Notes: generated from the sequence alone by a model not told the origin. DNA of 64,000 nt from Amycolatopsis japonica (GCF_000732925.1 NZ_CP008953.1:4154001-4218000), one strand, 5' to 3'. Shown: positions 6,664 through 15,446, counted from the first letter of the stretch. Translations and numbers: made by a program.

Positions 6664-9144
6664 TCAGCCGCTGACGCCGGTCCGGGCGGCGACGGCCCGG
6701 CGCAGGTCGCCGGTGAAGTCCGCGACCCGCCGGCGCAACGGCAGTTCGACGTCGGGGCGGGCGAGCAGTTCGTCGGCCAGCCGCAAGGTCTCCGCCGAGG
6801 CGGCGTAGCGCGGGTAGAGGAACCGCACCAGCACGTCCAGTACGAGGTCACCGCGCGACCGGGCGGCCGCGGGCATCTCGGCGAAGAACCGCGGGACGTA
6901 GCCGGCGGTCAGCTCGGCCTGTTCCGGTTGCCAGAATCCTTCGGCCAGTGCCCACAGCCCGTAGCTGGACATCTCGGTGTCGCCGACGATCACCTCCCAC
7001 GCCGCCTCCTTGGCCGCCGGATCCGGCCTGGCCGCACGGCATTTCGCCGCGAACTGCTCGCCGCGGGTGCTGGGATCCGCGTCGTGGGCCGCGGCGATCT
7101 CGTCCTCGGCGAGCGCGCCGAGCACGGCGAGCCGGTATCTGGTGCGCCAGGCCAGATCCGCGTCGAGGACGAGTCCCGCGGGCAGCCGGGTGCCGTCGAG
7201 CCAGCCACGCAGCTCGTCGACGTCCGTGCTGAACTCGACGAGGCCCCGGCACAGGCACAGCCAGATCTCGTCGGACGGCTCGACCTCGGCGATCCGGTCA
7301 CGAAGAGCACCGGCGACCGCGGCGAGCGCGGCGGGCCGCCGCTCCGGGCGCAGGAAGCGGTCGGCGACGTCGATACGAGCCTGCTCCAGCACCTCGACGA
7401 CGATGGACGGATCCGTTTCGACGGCGAGCATCCCGGTCACCAGTTCGAGGTGATCCGCGGCCGGGTACACGCCGTCCTGCACCGCCATCAGCAGCGCGCA
7501 CCACACCATCGCGCGGTTGACCGGCGACAGCCGGGGAAGGAACCCGGGCAGAGCCGCGCGGGAACGATCGTCGAAGCGGATCTTCGCGTAGGTCAGATCG
7601 CCGTCGTTGACCAGCAGGAATTCCGGCGCCGGACGACCCACCAGTTGCGGCAGCCCGGTCCGCGGTCCGTCGATCGTGACCCGGATCGTCGTGGACTCCT
7701 CGCCGTAGCAACCGATGTCCAAGGTGTGCGGTCGCGGTACCGGATGCCCCTCTGGGACGTCCTGGCGGACGGCGGCCGCTGTGATCACCCCGTCGGAAAC
7801 CGTGATCTCCGGGGTCAGCGTGCCGACGTCGCAGGTGGAGAACCACACCCGCGCCCATTCCGTCAGATCCGTGCCGGCGGCCTCGCTCAACGCGGTGAGG
7901 AAGTCGGTGAACGTCGCCGTGCCGTACGCGTGGCGGGTGAAGTAGGTGCTCAGGCCCGCGCGCAGCGCCGGGGTACCGACCCGGGCCGCCAGCTGACGCA
8001 GGACCGATGAGCCCTTGAAGTAGGAGATCCGGTCCAGTTCGAGCAGCACCGTCCGCACGTCCGGCCCGGCCAGGCTCACCGGATGGGTCGACGGCCGCTG
8101 ATCTGCCACGTAGGCCTGGGCCTTGCGCCGGACCGCGAACGTGGTCAGCGGGCCGGAAAACCTCGTCACGTCACCGGTCACCCGATGGGCCATGTAGTCG
8201 GCGAAGGCCTGCCCGAGCCACAGGTCGTCCCACCAGGTGTTGGTGACCAGACCGGCGAGCCACATCAGGGACAGGCCGTGCGCGATCACCACGGCCCTGG
8301 TCTCCCGTTCGCTCCGCGGCACCGCGGAGCCGAAGAGGTACAGCTCGCGCAGCAGCACACAACCGGGATGGTCGAGCGAGAGGACGCTGAACTCCGGCAC
8401 GAAGACCTGGTCGAACTTCTCGAACGGGTAGGGCACGCCGAACAGCCGCCGGTACTCGTCGAGGCATTGCCCGGTGATCTCGAAGACCTCCTCGACGTCG
8501 GCCTTGAGCCCGTCCGCCAGCGAGGCACGGCAATGCAGGCCCAGCGGCACTCCGCCGTGCTCGGCGTGGAACGACTCGTACGGGCCGACGACCAGGGTCG
8601 TCAGATAGGTCGCCAGCGGCGCGGTTTCGGCCAGCCGCCAGTGTCCCGGCCCGAGCCGGGTCGACGGCGCGTTGCCGAGCACCTGCCAGTCGTCGTCGGG
8701 AACCGTGACGTCGAAGGTGAAGGGCGCCTTGAGATCGGGCTGGTCGAAGCAGGCGAAGATCCGCGGTGCGTTGTCGATGAACACGTAGGCGTAGAGGTAG
8801 ACGCGGCCGTCGGCAGGGTCTATGTACCGGTGCAGCCCTTCGCATTCCCGCGAGTAGGCCATGTCCGCGACCACGACGAGCTCGTTCTCCTCGGCGAGGC
8901 CGTCGAGCGGGAACCGGCCGTCGTCGAGTGCGGCCGGGTCCAGTTCCCGGCCGTTGAGGATCACCGAGCGCAGCTCGCGGGGCCGCACGTCGAGGAACGT
9001 GGCACCGGGGCTCGCGTCGAAGACGATTCTCGTGGTCGATCGAAAGGTCTCGTCGCCGGTCGTCAGATCGAGATCCACCCGATACGAACGGATCCGCAGC
9101 AATGCGCCGCGCTCCTTCGCTTCGGCCTGCGTCAGACTGGGCAT
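6664..9144 (-). CDS. M1 aminopeptidase-like protein lacking the zinc site (predicted pseudoenzyme)
   Basis: 826 residues from ATG 9144, the family's usual length and start (MPSLTQAEAKERGALL). All M1 domains are recognisable, including WWDDLWL after the active site and the ISYFKGSSVLRQL segment. The catalytic core is destroyed: HExxH reads HGLSL (289-293), so the general-base Glu and second His ligand are gone; the distal Glu ligand is Gln312; and the GAMEN exopeptidase loop reads LSLDH (255-259). Peptidase activity is therefore not expected. It is the first gene of a two-gene operon with the DAO-type flavoenzyme and faces the StrR-like regulator, so it probably serves the cluster, perhaps as a binding protein, scaffold or decoy target. 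Confidence 0.85.
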   Translation of the reverse strand: MPSLTQAEAKERGALLRIRSYRVDLDLTTGDETFRSTTRIVFDASPGATFLDVRPRELRSVILNGRELDPAALDDGRFPLDGLAEENELVVVADMAYSRECEGLHRYIDPADGRVYLYAYVFIDNAPRIFACFDQPDLKAPFTFDVTVPDDDWQVLGNAPSTRLGPGHWRLAETAPLATYLTTLVVGPYESFHAEHGGVPLGLHCRASLADGLKADVEEVFEITGQCLDEYRRLFGVPYPFEKFDQVFVPEFSVLSLDHPGCVLLRELYLFGSAVPRSERETRAVVIAHGLSLMWLAGLVTNTWWDDLWLGQAFADYMAHRVTGDVTRFSGPLTTFAVRRKAQAYVADQRPSTHPVSLAGPDVRTVLLELDRISYFKGSSVLRQLAARVGTPALRAGLSTYFTRHAYGTATFTDFLTALSEAAGTDLTEWARVWFSTCDVGTLTPEITVSDGVITAAAVRQDVPEGHPVPRPHTLDIGCYGEESTTIRVTIDGPRTGLPQLVGRPAPEFLLVNDGDLTYAKIRFDDRSRAALPGFLPRLSPVNRAMVWCALLMAVQDGVYPAADHLELVTGMLAVETDPSIVVEVLEQARIDVADRFLRPERRPAALAAVAGALRDRIAEVEPSDEIWLCLCRGLVEFSTDVDELRGWLDGTRLPAGLVLDADLAWRTRYRLAVLGALAEDEIAAAHDADPSTRGEQFAAKCRAARPDPAAKEAAWEVIVGDTEMSSYGLWALAEGFWQPEQAELTAGYVPRFFAEMPAAARSRGDLVLDVLVRFLYPRYAASAETLRLADELLARPDVELPLRRRVADFTGDLRRAVAARTGVSG

Positions 9145-9239
9145 TTCCTCGGCCCTCCAAATAGCTGCATCGTGGCCGCCGAACAGCTCAGGCGGCCGCC
9201 GAATAGACAATCCCCCGGCCGCCGGACAGCGCATTCCCC

Positions 9240-9269
9240 GCGCAACCGTGCCGCCTGATCCAGTTGAAC
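9240..9269. promoter_or_regulatory. Candidate StrR/NovG-type operator (degenerate left arm)
   Basis: The right arm CAGTTGAAC (9261-9269) matches the described StrR/NovG half-site (CAGTYGAAC). The left arm GCGCAACCG (9240-9248) matches GTTCRACYG at seven of nine positions. The spacer is 12 bases against the described 11. Confidence 0.45.
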
Positions 9270-9391
9270 ACCGCACCCCGCTCGGACGCCGATACACCGG
9301 GGTTGAGGACTCACTTGAGCACCTAGTTCACCGTCGACCGACGACATACCCTCTGACCAGGAGCGCGGGGAGGGGAAACAGTGATCACGCA

Positions 9392-9406
9392 GTTCATGAG
9401 TTGAAC
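9392..9406. promoter_or_regulatory. Short GTTCA/TGAAC palindrome
   Basis: GTTCATGAGTTGAAC is a 15-base palindrome with five-base arms and includes one GTTGAAC half-site. It lies upstream of the StrR-type gene and may be a compact variant operator. Confidence 0.35.
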
Positions 9407-9615
9407 GACGCCGATCCAATGGGGACATTTCAGAGGGGACGCGGCGGTCGTTGATTCGACATCCTCGCACTGCCGTACAAATCGAACTTTCCGGCCTGAG
9501 GCGACCATGCCCGAAAACAGCGAAGAAGTCGATATTCGGTAATCGGTTCAGGCGCCTAGGACTCATTGAAGAGTAAGTCGCAGGTTTGCCGTACACAACC
9601 CGACGGGGGTGCCCA

Positions 9616-10659
9616 TTGACCGGGCAAGCTGACCACGCCTCGAGCCAGGAACATTCGGCTGATTCGAATGACCAAGACGAACCGTCGACCGGATATCCGA
9701 AGGCGGATCAGGTCACCTACAGCGTCCCGGTGGCCGCGTTGCGGCCGGCGGACTCGCCGCGGCTGATCGGTGAGGACGCCGAGCACATCCGGGTGCTGGC
9801 CGAACCGGACCGGGCGCTGCCGCCGATCCTGGTGCACCGGTCGACCATGCGGATCATCGACGGGATGCACCGGCTCGGCGCGGCCCGCCTGCGCGGCCAG
9901 AGCACCATCGACGTGGTCTTCTTCGACGGCAGCGAGGAAGACGCGTTCGTGCTGGCGGTCAAGGCCAACGTCGCGCACGGCCTGCCGCTGTCCTACGCGG
10001 ACCGCGAGGCCGCGGTCGCCCGCATCGTCATCTCCCATCCGGACTGGTCGGATCGCGCCATCGCCGCGGCCGCGGGCCTCGGCCCCCGGACCGTCGCCGC
10101 GGTTCGCGGCCGGATAGACGGGCTGCCGCGGACGACGGCCCGGCTCGGGCGTGACGGCAGGGTCCGCCCGCTGGACAGCACCGATGGCCGTCGCGTCGCG
10201 AGCCAGCTGATCGCGGCCTTCCCCGACGCGTCGCTGCGCTCGATCGCGCGGGCGGCGGGGATCGCCCCGGCCACCGTCCGTGACGTGCGGGAGCGGATCC
10301 AGCGCGGCGAGGATCCGGTGCCGCCACGCCGTCCCCGCGCCGTCCGGGAGACCGTGGCCGACCGCCGCGACGCCGGCCCGCCCGCGCACGACCACACCGA
10401 ACGTCTCTCGACGAAGGAGCGCAACGCGGTCCTTAGGAACCTGGAACGCGATCCGTCGCTGCGGTTCGCCCAGTCCGGCACCCGGACCCTGCGCTGGCTC
10501 GTCCACCGGGTGATCGCCGAGGAGGAGTGGCGCGAACTCGTCGACACCGTTCCGCCACACAGCGTGTACGTCCTCGCCGCGTTGGCCCGCCGGTGCGCCA
10601 ACGAGTGGATCGAGTTCGCGCGACAACTGGAACAGCGAGTCGGCACGCAGAAGTCATAA
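9616..10659 (+). CDS. StrR/NovG-family pathway-specific transcriptional regulator (ParB-like)
   Basis: 347 residues from TTG 9616, which has a GGGGG stretch ahead of it; TTG 9586 is the alternative. A ParB-like N-terminal domain (PILVHRSTMRIIDGMHRLGAARLRG, then FFDGSEEDAFVLAVKANVAHGLPLS) is followed by two helix-turn-helix-like units (HPDWSDRAIAAAAGL and FPDASLRSIARAAGI). This layout and wording are those of StrR, NovG and related activators of aminoglycoside, aminocoumarin and glycopeptide clusters. It most likely activates the downstream 12-gene operon and the divergent M1-like operon through the GTTGAAC-containing sites flanking it. Confidence 0.88.
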   Translation: MTGQADHASSQEHSADSNDQDEPSTGYPKADQVTYSVPVAALRPADSPRLIGEDAEHIRVLAEPDRALPPILVHRSTMRIIDGMHRLGAARLRGQSTIDVVFFDGSEEDAFVLAVKANVAHGLPLSYADREAAVARIVISHPDWSDRAIAAAAGLGPRTVAAVRGRIDGLPRTTARLGRDGRVRPLDSTDGRRVASQLIAAFPDASLRSIARAAGIAPATVRDVRERIQRGEDPVPPRRPRAVRETVADRRDAGPPAHDHTERLSTKERNAVLRNLERDPSLRFAQSGTRTLRWLVHRVIAEEEWRELVDTVPPHSVYVLAALARRCANEWIEFARQLEQRVGTQKS

Positions 10660-10688
10660 CCCGGATACCGCGAGTGAATACGACCGGT

Positions 10689-10719
10689 GTTCAACCGGGC
10701 ACCGGGGACGCAGTTGAAC
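10689..10719. promoter_or_regulatory. Candidate StrR/NovG-type operator upstream of the main operon
   Basis: GTTCAACCG (10689-10697) and CAGTTGAAC (10711-10719) form an inverted repeat with perfect seven-base outer arms, spaced by 13 bases. The described StrR/NovG target is GTTCRACTG-N11-CRGTYGAAC, so this is a strong match apart from the spacer and one base. It lies 243 bases before the first gene of the operon. Confidence 0.6.
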
Positions 10720-10781
10720 ATCGAGCAGTTGTCGGCGCGCGAAGCGTGCGGCAATATTCCCGGTCACCACTCCCCGGGGAT

Positions 10782-10796
10782 CCGAAACAGTTTCGG
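10782..10796. promoter_or_regulatory. CCGAAAC/GTTTCGG palindrome in the operon leader
   Basis: CCGAAACAGTTTCGG is a 15-base perfect palindrome with seven-base arms, located between the StrR-like site and the KSIII start. It may be a second regulator's site or an RNA hairpin; nothing more can be said. Confidence 0.35.
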
Positions 10797-10961
10797 GAAT
10801 CGCGCCGGGTCGTACCCCGGCAACCGACCGTCATTGCCCGAGAACGCCAGGTGGTTCTTGAATGACGCTCGGCGGTTTTCGAATACGGACGCCCTCGAAA
10901 TCGGCTCATGATTTCCCATCGGAAGACCAGGCAACCGACCGGCTCGGTATGAGGAGAAGAA

Positions 10962-11990
10962 ATGGCAGCACCGCTCGCCGAATTCGGCATCGCCGGCTTC
11001 GGTTACGCGTTCGGCGAAGACCAGGACGTCGAACGCACCGCCGGTTCCTACGTCGCCGACCCGGAACGCGTCGTCGGCTGGGGTTACCGGACCTTCCACC
11101 GCGCCGCGGACGGCGTGACCTCGACCGCGCTGGCGGCGGAGGCGGCAGGCCACGCGCTGGCGAGGGCGTCGGTGGATCCCGCGGACGTCGATCTGGTGGT
11201 GGTGGCCAATTCCGAGCTGGCGGAGTACCCGTACTGGGACTCCTCCGCCGCACTGGCGAGGGAGCTGAAGATCCGGGAGCGGCAGACGATGCTGCTGACC
11301 GAAGGCTGCGCCTGCGGGGTCACCGGTCTGGGCGCCGTCGCCGGACAGCTGACGCTGCAACCGGAACTCGGCACGGTGCTGTTCACCGCCGTCAACCGGG
11401 TCAGCGAATTCCACCGCAACCGGATGAACGTCAACAACGCGGTGCACAGCGACGGCGCGGTCTCGGTGGTCCTGCGCCGGGACCACGACCGCGTCACCTG
11501 GCTGGCCACCGAACAGTTCACGGATTCCGACTTCTGCGACTGGTTCCGCACCGACGTCGGCGGCAGTGTCACGCCGGTGCCGCCGCCCGGCTGGTCGAGC
11601 GCGACCGCGCCGAGCGGGACCGAACGCGTGCAGGCCCATTTCCGGAAGGATCCCCGGCGGCTCGCGCATTTCAGCGAGCAGCTCAACGCGCGGGTCGTCG
11701 AGGTGATCGACCGGGCCTGCCGCCGGGCGGGCGTGCGGCGCGCGGATCTCGCGCGGTTCGTCTACATCAACGATCCGGACGGCATCGCCGAACTGGCAGG
11801 CCTGATCGATATCCCACTGGCGAAGACGAACCACGATCTCGCCGCCGAACACGGCCATATGGGGGCGGCCGACCAGTTGATCGCGCTCGGGACCTACCTC
11901 GACCGCGGCGAACTGAATTCCGGGGATCTCGTCGCGCTCGCCGGAATCTCCATCGGCATGCGCTGGTATTGCACGATTTTCCGAGTTTAG
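10962..11990 (+). CDS. Ketoacyl-ACP synthase III-like acyltransferase with altered catalytic residues
   Basis: 342 residues from ATG 10962, with GAGGAG ahead of it; first gene of the operon. The thiolase fold of KAS III is visible, with the nucleophile cysteine at 116 or 118 (EGCACGV). The remaining catalytic residues depart from FabH: the VPHQAN region reads FVYINDPDG (266-274), with no His, and the HGNTS region reads HGHMG (297-301), with His in place of the Asn. Altered KAS III proteins in secondary metabolism often make ester or amide bonds instead of condensing malonyl units. With FkbH and ACP next to it, transfer of a glyceryl unit is the natural guess, as in tetronate pathways where FkbH, ACP and KSIII also occur together. 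Confidence 0.82.
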   Translation: MAAPLAEFGIAGFGYAFGEDQDVERTAGSYVADPERVVGWGYRTFHRAADGVTSTALAAEAAGHALARASVDPADVDLVVVANSELAEYPYWDSSAALARELKIRERQTMLLTEGCACGVTGLGAVAGQLTLQPELGTVLFTAVNRVSEFHRNRMNVNNAVHSDGAVSVVLRRDHDRVTWLATEQFTDSDFCDWFRTDVGGSVTPVPPPGWSSATAPSGTERVQAHFRKDPRRLAHFSEQLNARVVEVIDRACRRAGVRRADLARFVYINDPDGIAELAGLIDIPLAKTNHDLAAEHGHMGAADQLIALGTYLDRGELNSGDLVALAGISIGMRWYCTIFRV

Positions 11991-12000
11991 GCAGGGGTCG

Positions 12001-13839
12001 ATGAACGATTTCACGGAATTGCTCGACGGCCTGCGAGCCGCGGTGGAAGGCCGGACGGCACCGGCACCGGTGGTGAGACAGCTCCTCTCGGAGGTCGAGG
12101 ACCCCGCGACGATGCGCCGTGCGGGGCACGTCCTGGCCGATCTCCCCTCGGTCGTGCCGGATCTCCGGCCGATCAAGGTGACCGTATTGGCCACCTGCAC
12201 GATCGGCCCGTTCGAACACCTGCTGCGCGCCGCGATGGTCGCCGTCGGCGCGCAGCCCACCCTGCTCCTCGGTGACTACGGCACGTTCGACCTCACGCTG
12301 GCCGCGGGTGAGATCGACGGCTCCCCCGACCTCGTCGCGTGCTTGATGGACGAGCGGTACTTCTTGCCGCGCGAGTGGAGCGCCGTCGACACCGAGGGCC
12401 TGGCCGCGCACATCGAGGCCCGGTTCACCGAGCTCCGGGGAGCGATTCTGGCCTGCCTGCGGCGCACACCGGGCGCGTTCGTGCTGCACACCGTGCCGGT
12501 TCCGGCCGAGCTGCGCGATTCGCCGATCAGCTGGCGGGCGCGGGCCACGGCCGCGCGGGCCTGGCACCGACTCAACGCGGACCTCCTCGGTCTCGCGGAG
12601 GAGGACGGCCGGATCACGGTCGTGGATCTGGCGGGCGAACTCGCCGACGTCGCGGTCGCGGCCAGGGACGACCGGCTGCACCGGTACGCCGACCTGCCGT
12701 ACACCGACGGCGCGCTGCTCACGCTGGCGCGGCGGGTCGCCAGGGTGGCCGCGGCCCGCTCCGGGTTGTCCCGCAAGGTGCTCGCCGTCGATCTGGACAA
12801 CACCCTGTGGGGCGGTGTGCTCGGCGAAGCCGGCGAGGCGGGGTTGCAGCTCGGCGGGTTGTACCCGGGGAACTGCTATCAGGACCTTCAGCGAGCCGTG
12901 CGCCGTCTGCGCGAGCAAGGCGTCATCCTCGTGCTGGCCAGCAAGAACGACGCTGGGCCGGTGGACGAGGTGCTGACCCGCCATCCGGAGATGCTGCTGC
13001 GGCCCGAGGATTTCGCGGTCCGCGCGGTGAACTGGTCGGCCAAGGCGGACAACCTGCGGCACGCCGCCGAGACGCTCAACCTGGCCGCGAACGCGTTCGT
13101 CTTCATGGACGACTCCCCGTTCGAACGCGGGCACGTGGCCGCCGAACTTCCCGGGATGGCCGTGGTGGCGGCCGACGGCGACCCCGCCCATCTGGTCCGC
13201 TCGCTGCTGCGTCCCGGCTGGTTCGACGTACCGGAGCTGACCGACACCGACCTGAAACGTCCGGCGCTGTACCGCTCGCGTGCGTTGCGCACCGGCTTCT
13301 CCACCGGGTTCGCCTCCTCGGAGGACTACCTGCACGCGCTGCGGACGCGGCTGATCGCGCATCCGGTCACCACGTTCGAGATCGGCCGGGTCGCCCAGCT
13401 TTCCGCCCGCACCAACCAGTTCAACCTGACCGGGATCCGGTTCGACGAGGGCGCGACGACCGCGATGTGCGCCGACCCGGACCGGCTGGTCGCCTCGTTC
13501 GCGGTGTCGGACCGGTTCGGCGACGAGGGAATCGTCGGCGCGGCGTGGATCGAGAGCCGCGGGCGGGTGTGGTGGGTGCTGAACCTGGTACTGAGCTGCC
13601 GGGTGTTCGGCCGGGGCATCGAGTTCGCGATCGCGGACTGGATCGTGCGGCGGGCCCGCGAGGCCGGGGCCACCGCCGTGGCCGGCCGCTACGTGCCGAG
13701 CGAGCGCAACAAGGTGGCCGACGGCTTCTGGGAGAAGGCCGGCTTCACCCCGTCCGACGAGGACGGCACGTACACCGTGGTGCCCGCCACCGCGCCGACC
13801 TGCCTGCCCACCTGGATCGCCTACCCCGGAGACGAGTGA
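12001..13839 (+). CDS. FkbH-like HAD-superfamily protein (glyceryl-ACP synthesis)
   Basis: 612 residues with the long FkbH layout: an N-terminal domain of about 250 residues, a HAD-type phosphatase domain with the nucleophile motif DLDNTLWGG (Asp264 and Asp266), and a C-terminal GNAT-like domain from about residue 450. FkbH-type proteins take 1,3-bisphosphoglycerate, remove the phosphate and load the glyceryl group on an acyl carrier protein. That carrier is encoded directly after this gene, overlapping its stop codon by one base. The product would be glyceryl-S-ACP, which usually ends up as a methoxymalonyl precursor, a lactate-type unit or a tetronate ring; no ACP dehydrogenases of the methoxymalonyl route are seen here. 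Confidence 0.9.
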   Translation: MNDFTELLDGLRAAVEGRTAPAPVVRQLLSEVEDPATMRRAGHVLADLPSVVPDLRPIKVTVLATCTIGPFEHLLRAAMVAVGAQPTLLLGDYGTFDLTLAAGEIDGSPDLVACLMDERYFLPREWSAVDTEGLAAHIEARFTELRGAILACLRRTPGAFVLHTVPVPAELRDSPISWRARATAARAWHRLNADLLGLAEEDGRITVVDLAGELADVAVAARDDRLHRYADLPYTDGALLTLARRVARVAAARSGLSRKVLAVDLDNTLWGGVLGEAGEAGLQLGGLYPGNCYQDLQRAVRRLREQGVILVLASKNDAGPVDEVLTRHPEMLLRPEDFAVRAVNWSAKADNLRHAAETLNLAANAFVFMDDSPFERGHVAAELPGMAVVAADGDPAHLVRSLLRPGWFDVPELTDTDLKRPALYRSRALRTGFSTGFASSEDYLHALRTRLIAHPVTTFEIGRVAQLSARTNQFNLTGIRFDEGATTAMCADPDRLVASFAVSDRFGDEGIVGAAWIESRGRVWWVLNLVLSCRVFGRGIEFAIADWIVRRAREAGATAVAGRYVPSERNKVADGFWEKAGFTPSDEDGTYTVVPATAPTCLPTWIAYPGDE

Positions 13840-14108
13840 TGACCGAACTGGATGACACGGCGTCCGTCGTGCTGAACACGCTGAGCGAAGTGCTGGGCAA
13901 GCCGATCGGCGAGCTGCGGGCCCGCGAGGCGCTCGCCACGCATGGCTGGGACAGCCTCTCGTCGCTGGAAGCCCTCTCCCGGCTGGAAAGCAGGCTGGCG
14001 GTGACGCTCGATCTGCGCGCCTACCACGCCGCCCACACGGTGACGGCCTTGATCGACCTCGTCGCGGCCGCCGCGACGAGCAACGCGGGCGCCGGACGGC
14101 GCGGATAA
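13839..14108 (+). CDS. Acyl carrier protein
   Basis: 89 residues, the standard ACP size. The phosphopantetheine attachment serine is Ser39 in HGWDSLSSLE, followed by the second recognition helix. The ATG overlaps the FkbH stop codon (TGATG), so translation is coupled. It is the only carrier protein in the cluster, so it should carry the glyceryl unit made by FkbH and hand it to the KSIII-like protein. Confidence 0.9.
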   Translation: MTELDDTASVVLNTLSEVLGKPIGELRAREALATHGWDSLSSLEALSRLESRLAVTLDLRAYHAAHTVTALIDLVAAAATSNAGAGRRG

Positions 14109-14123
14109 CCGGGGAGGATTGCG

Positions 14124-15446
14124 GTGCGATTTCAAGAAGTAGAGCTGCTGGCGATCGGGGCGGGACCGTCCGGCCTCGCCCTCGGCGTCGCCGTCGAAGA
14201 GCTCGCGAAGGCGGAGCTCGCGAAGGACACGCTCATCGTCGAGCAGCAGGACGACGTCGTCTGGCAGCGCGGCATGCTGATCCCGTGGACGCAGAGCCAG
14301 GTGTCCTTTCTCAAGGACCTGGTCACTCAGCGGAATCCGCGCAGCGCCTTCAGTTTCGTCAACTACCTGCACTCGGTGGGACGGCTGGACCAGTTCATCA
14401 ACCTGGGCAGCTTCACGCCGTACCGGATGGAGATCTCCGGATATCTGGGCTGGGTGGCGAAATCCCTGCCGAACGTGCGGATCGACTACGGGCGGCGGTG
14501 TGTCTCGGTCCGGCCGTTCGGTGTCGCGGACGGGGCCGGTGAGTGGCTGGTCCAGATGGCCGACGGCAGTGCGGTGGTGTGCCGTCATCTGGTGGTCGCG
14601 GCCGGGCGGGATCCCTATATCCCGGACACTTTCTCGGCCATCCCGCGCGAGCTGATGATCCACAGCACCGAGTTCGCGGCCAGGATCGGCGAACTCGATC
14701 CCGAACGGACGCGCCGGATCGTCGTCGTCGGCGGGGCGCAGAGCGCGGCCGAGATGCTCTGGACGGCGCACCAGACGTTCCCCGGGGCACGGTGCACGAT
14801 GGTGATGCGCTCGATCGGCCTCAACGCCTACGAGGCGAGCAAGTTCACCAACGAGCTGTACTACCCGTCCTTTGTGGACGAATTCCATTCGGCGCTGCCG
14901 GAGGCCAGGGCTCAGCTGCTGCGCGAGATGCACCGGACCAACTACGCCGGCCTCGCCCCGGACATGCTCGACACGCTGTACCGCCAGATGTACATCGAGC
15001 GGCTCACCGGCACCGAACGCATCGAGATGATCCCGATGGTCGACGTGGCAGGCGCCGAGATGGACGGTCGCGAGATCGTGCTCACCCTCGTCGACCGCAA
15101 ATCCGGCCGCCGCTTCACGCAGCGCTGTGACGTGGTGCTGCTCGGCACCGGTTTCACCAAGCGGATGCCGGGGATCGTCAAGGATCTCGCGTCCGCGGTC
15201 GGGGTGGACGAGATCACCGTCAACCGCAGCTACCGGATGAGCCTGCCGCCGTCGTTCAGCGGGACCTGCCATCTGCAGGGGGTGAACGAGGCCACCCACG
15301 GAATCGCCGATTCGCTGCTCAGCGTGCTGGCCGCGCGCGCGGCGGAGATCGTCACCGATCTGCTCGCCGACCGCCGGATGCCGCCGTTGCCCGCCGTCAC
15401 CGAAAGCGCCGAACGCCCGCTCGCCGCAACTCAAGGAGCGCAGTGA
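14124..15446 (+). CDS. L-lysine/L-ornithine N-monooxygenase (predicted lysine N6-hydroxylase)
   Basis: 440 residues from GTG 14124, preceded by GGGGAGG. It belongs to the IucD/PvdA family of NADPH- and FAD-dependent N-hydroxylases: FAD site GAGPSG at 12-17, an early substrate segment with PWTQSQVSFLKDLVTQRNP, NADPH site GGAQSAAE from 203, and a late ATHGIADSLLS motif. In siderophore clusters the product is acylated, but there is no acyltransferase or NRPS here. The cupin and MetRS-like genes directly downstream point to the hydrazine route, where N6-hydroxylysine is the substrate for N-N bond formation. Ornithine cannot be excluded from sequence alone. Confidence 0.9.
   Translation: MRFQEVELLAIGAGPSGLALGVAVEELAKAELAKDTLIVEQQDDVVWQRGMLIPWTQSQVSFLKDLVTQRNPRSAFSFVNYLHSVGRLDQFINLGSFTPYRMEISGYLGWVAKSLPNVRIDYGRRCVSVRPFGVADGAGEWLVQMADGSAVVCRHLVVAAGRDPYIPDTFSAIPRELMIHSTEFAARIGELDPERTRRIVVVGGAQSAAEMLWTAHQTFPGARCTMVMRSIGLNAYEASKFTNELYYPSFVDEFHSALPEARAQLLREMHRTNYAGLAPDMLDTLYRQMYIERLTGTERIEMIPMVDVAGAEMDGREIVLTLVDRKSGRRFTQRCDVVLLGTGFTKRMPGIVKDLASAVGVDEITVNRSYRMSLPPSFSGTCHLQGVNEATHGIADSLLSVLAARAAEIVTDLLADRRMPPLPAVTESAERPLAATQGAQ

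Larger units (their letters stand above)
9145..9615. promoter_or_regulatory. Divergent control region between the M1-like operon and the StrR-type regulator
   Basis: About 470 bases without a gene. It holds three tandem GGCCGCCGAA/GGCCGCCGGA-type motifs near 9177-9229, close to the M1-like start, and GTTGAAC-containing sites at 9240-9269 and 9392-9406 that resemble StrR/NovG targets. Promoters for both directions should lie here. Confidence 0.55.

Noticed and set aside
10687..10911. 74-codon open frame before the KSIII gene
   Set aside because: It covers the StrR-like site and palindrome, lacks a ribosome site and has no family resemblance; treated as leader DNA.
14124..15446. Hydroxamate siderophore cluster based on the N-monooxygenase
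   Set aside because: No NRPS, IucA/IucC synthetase, hydroxylysine acyltransferase or siderophore importer is next to it.
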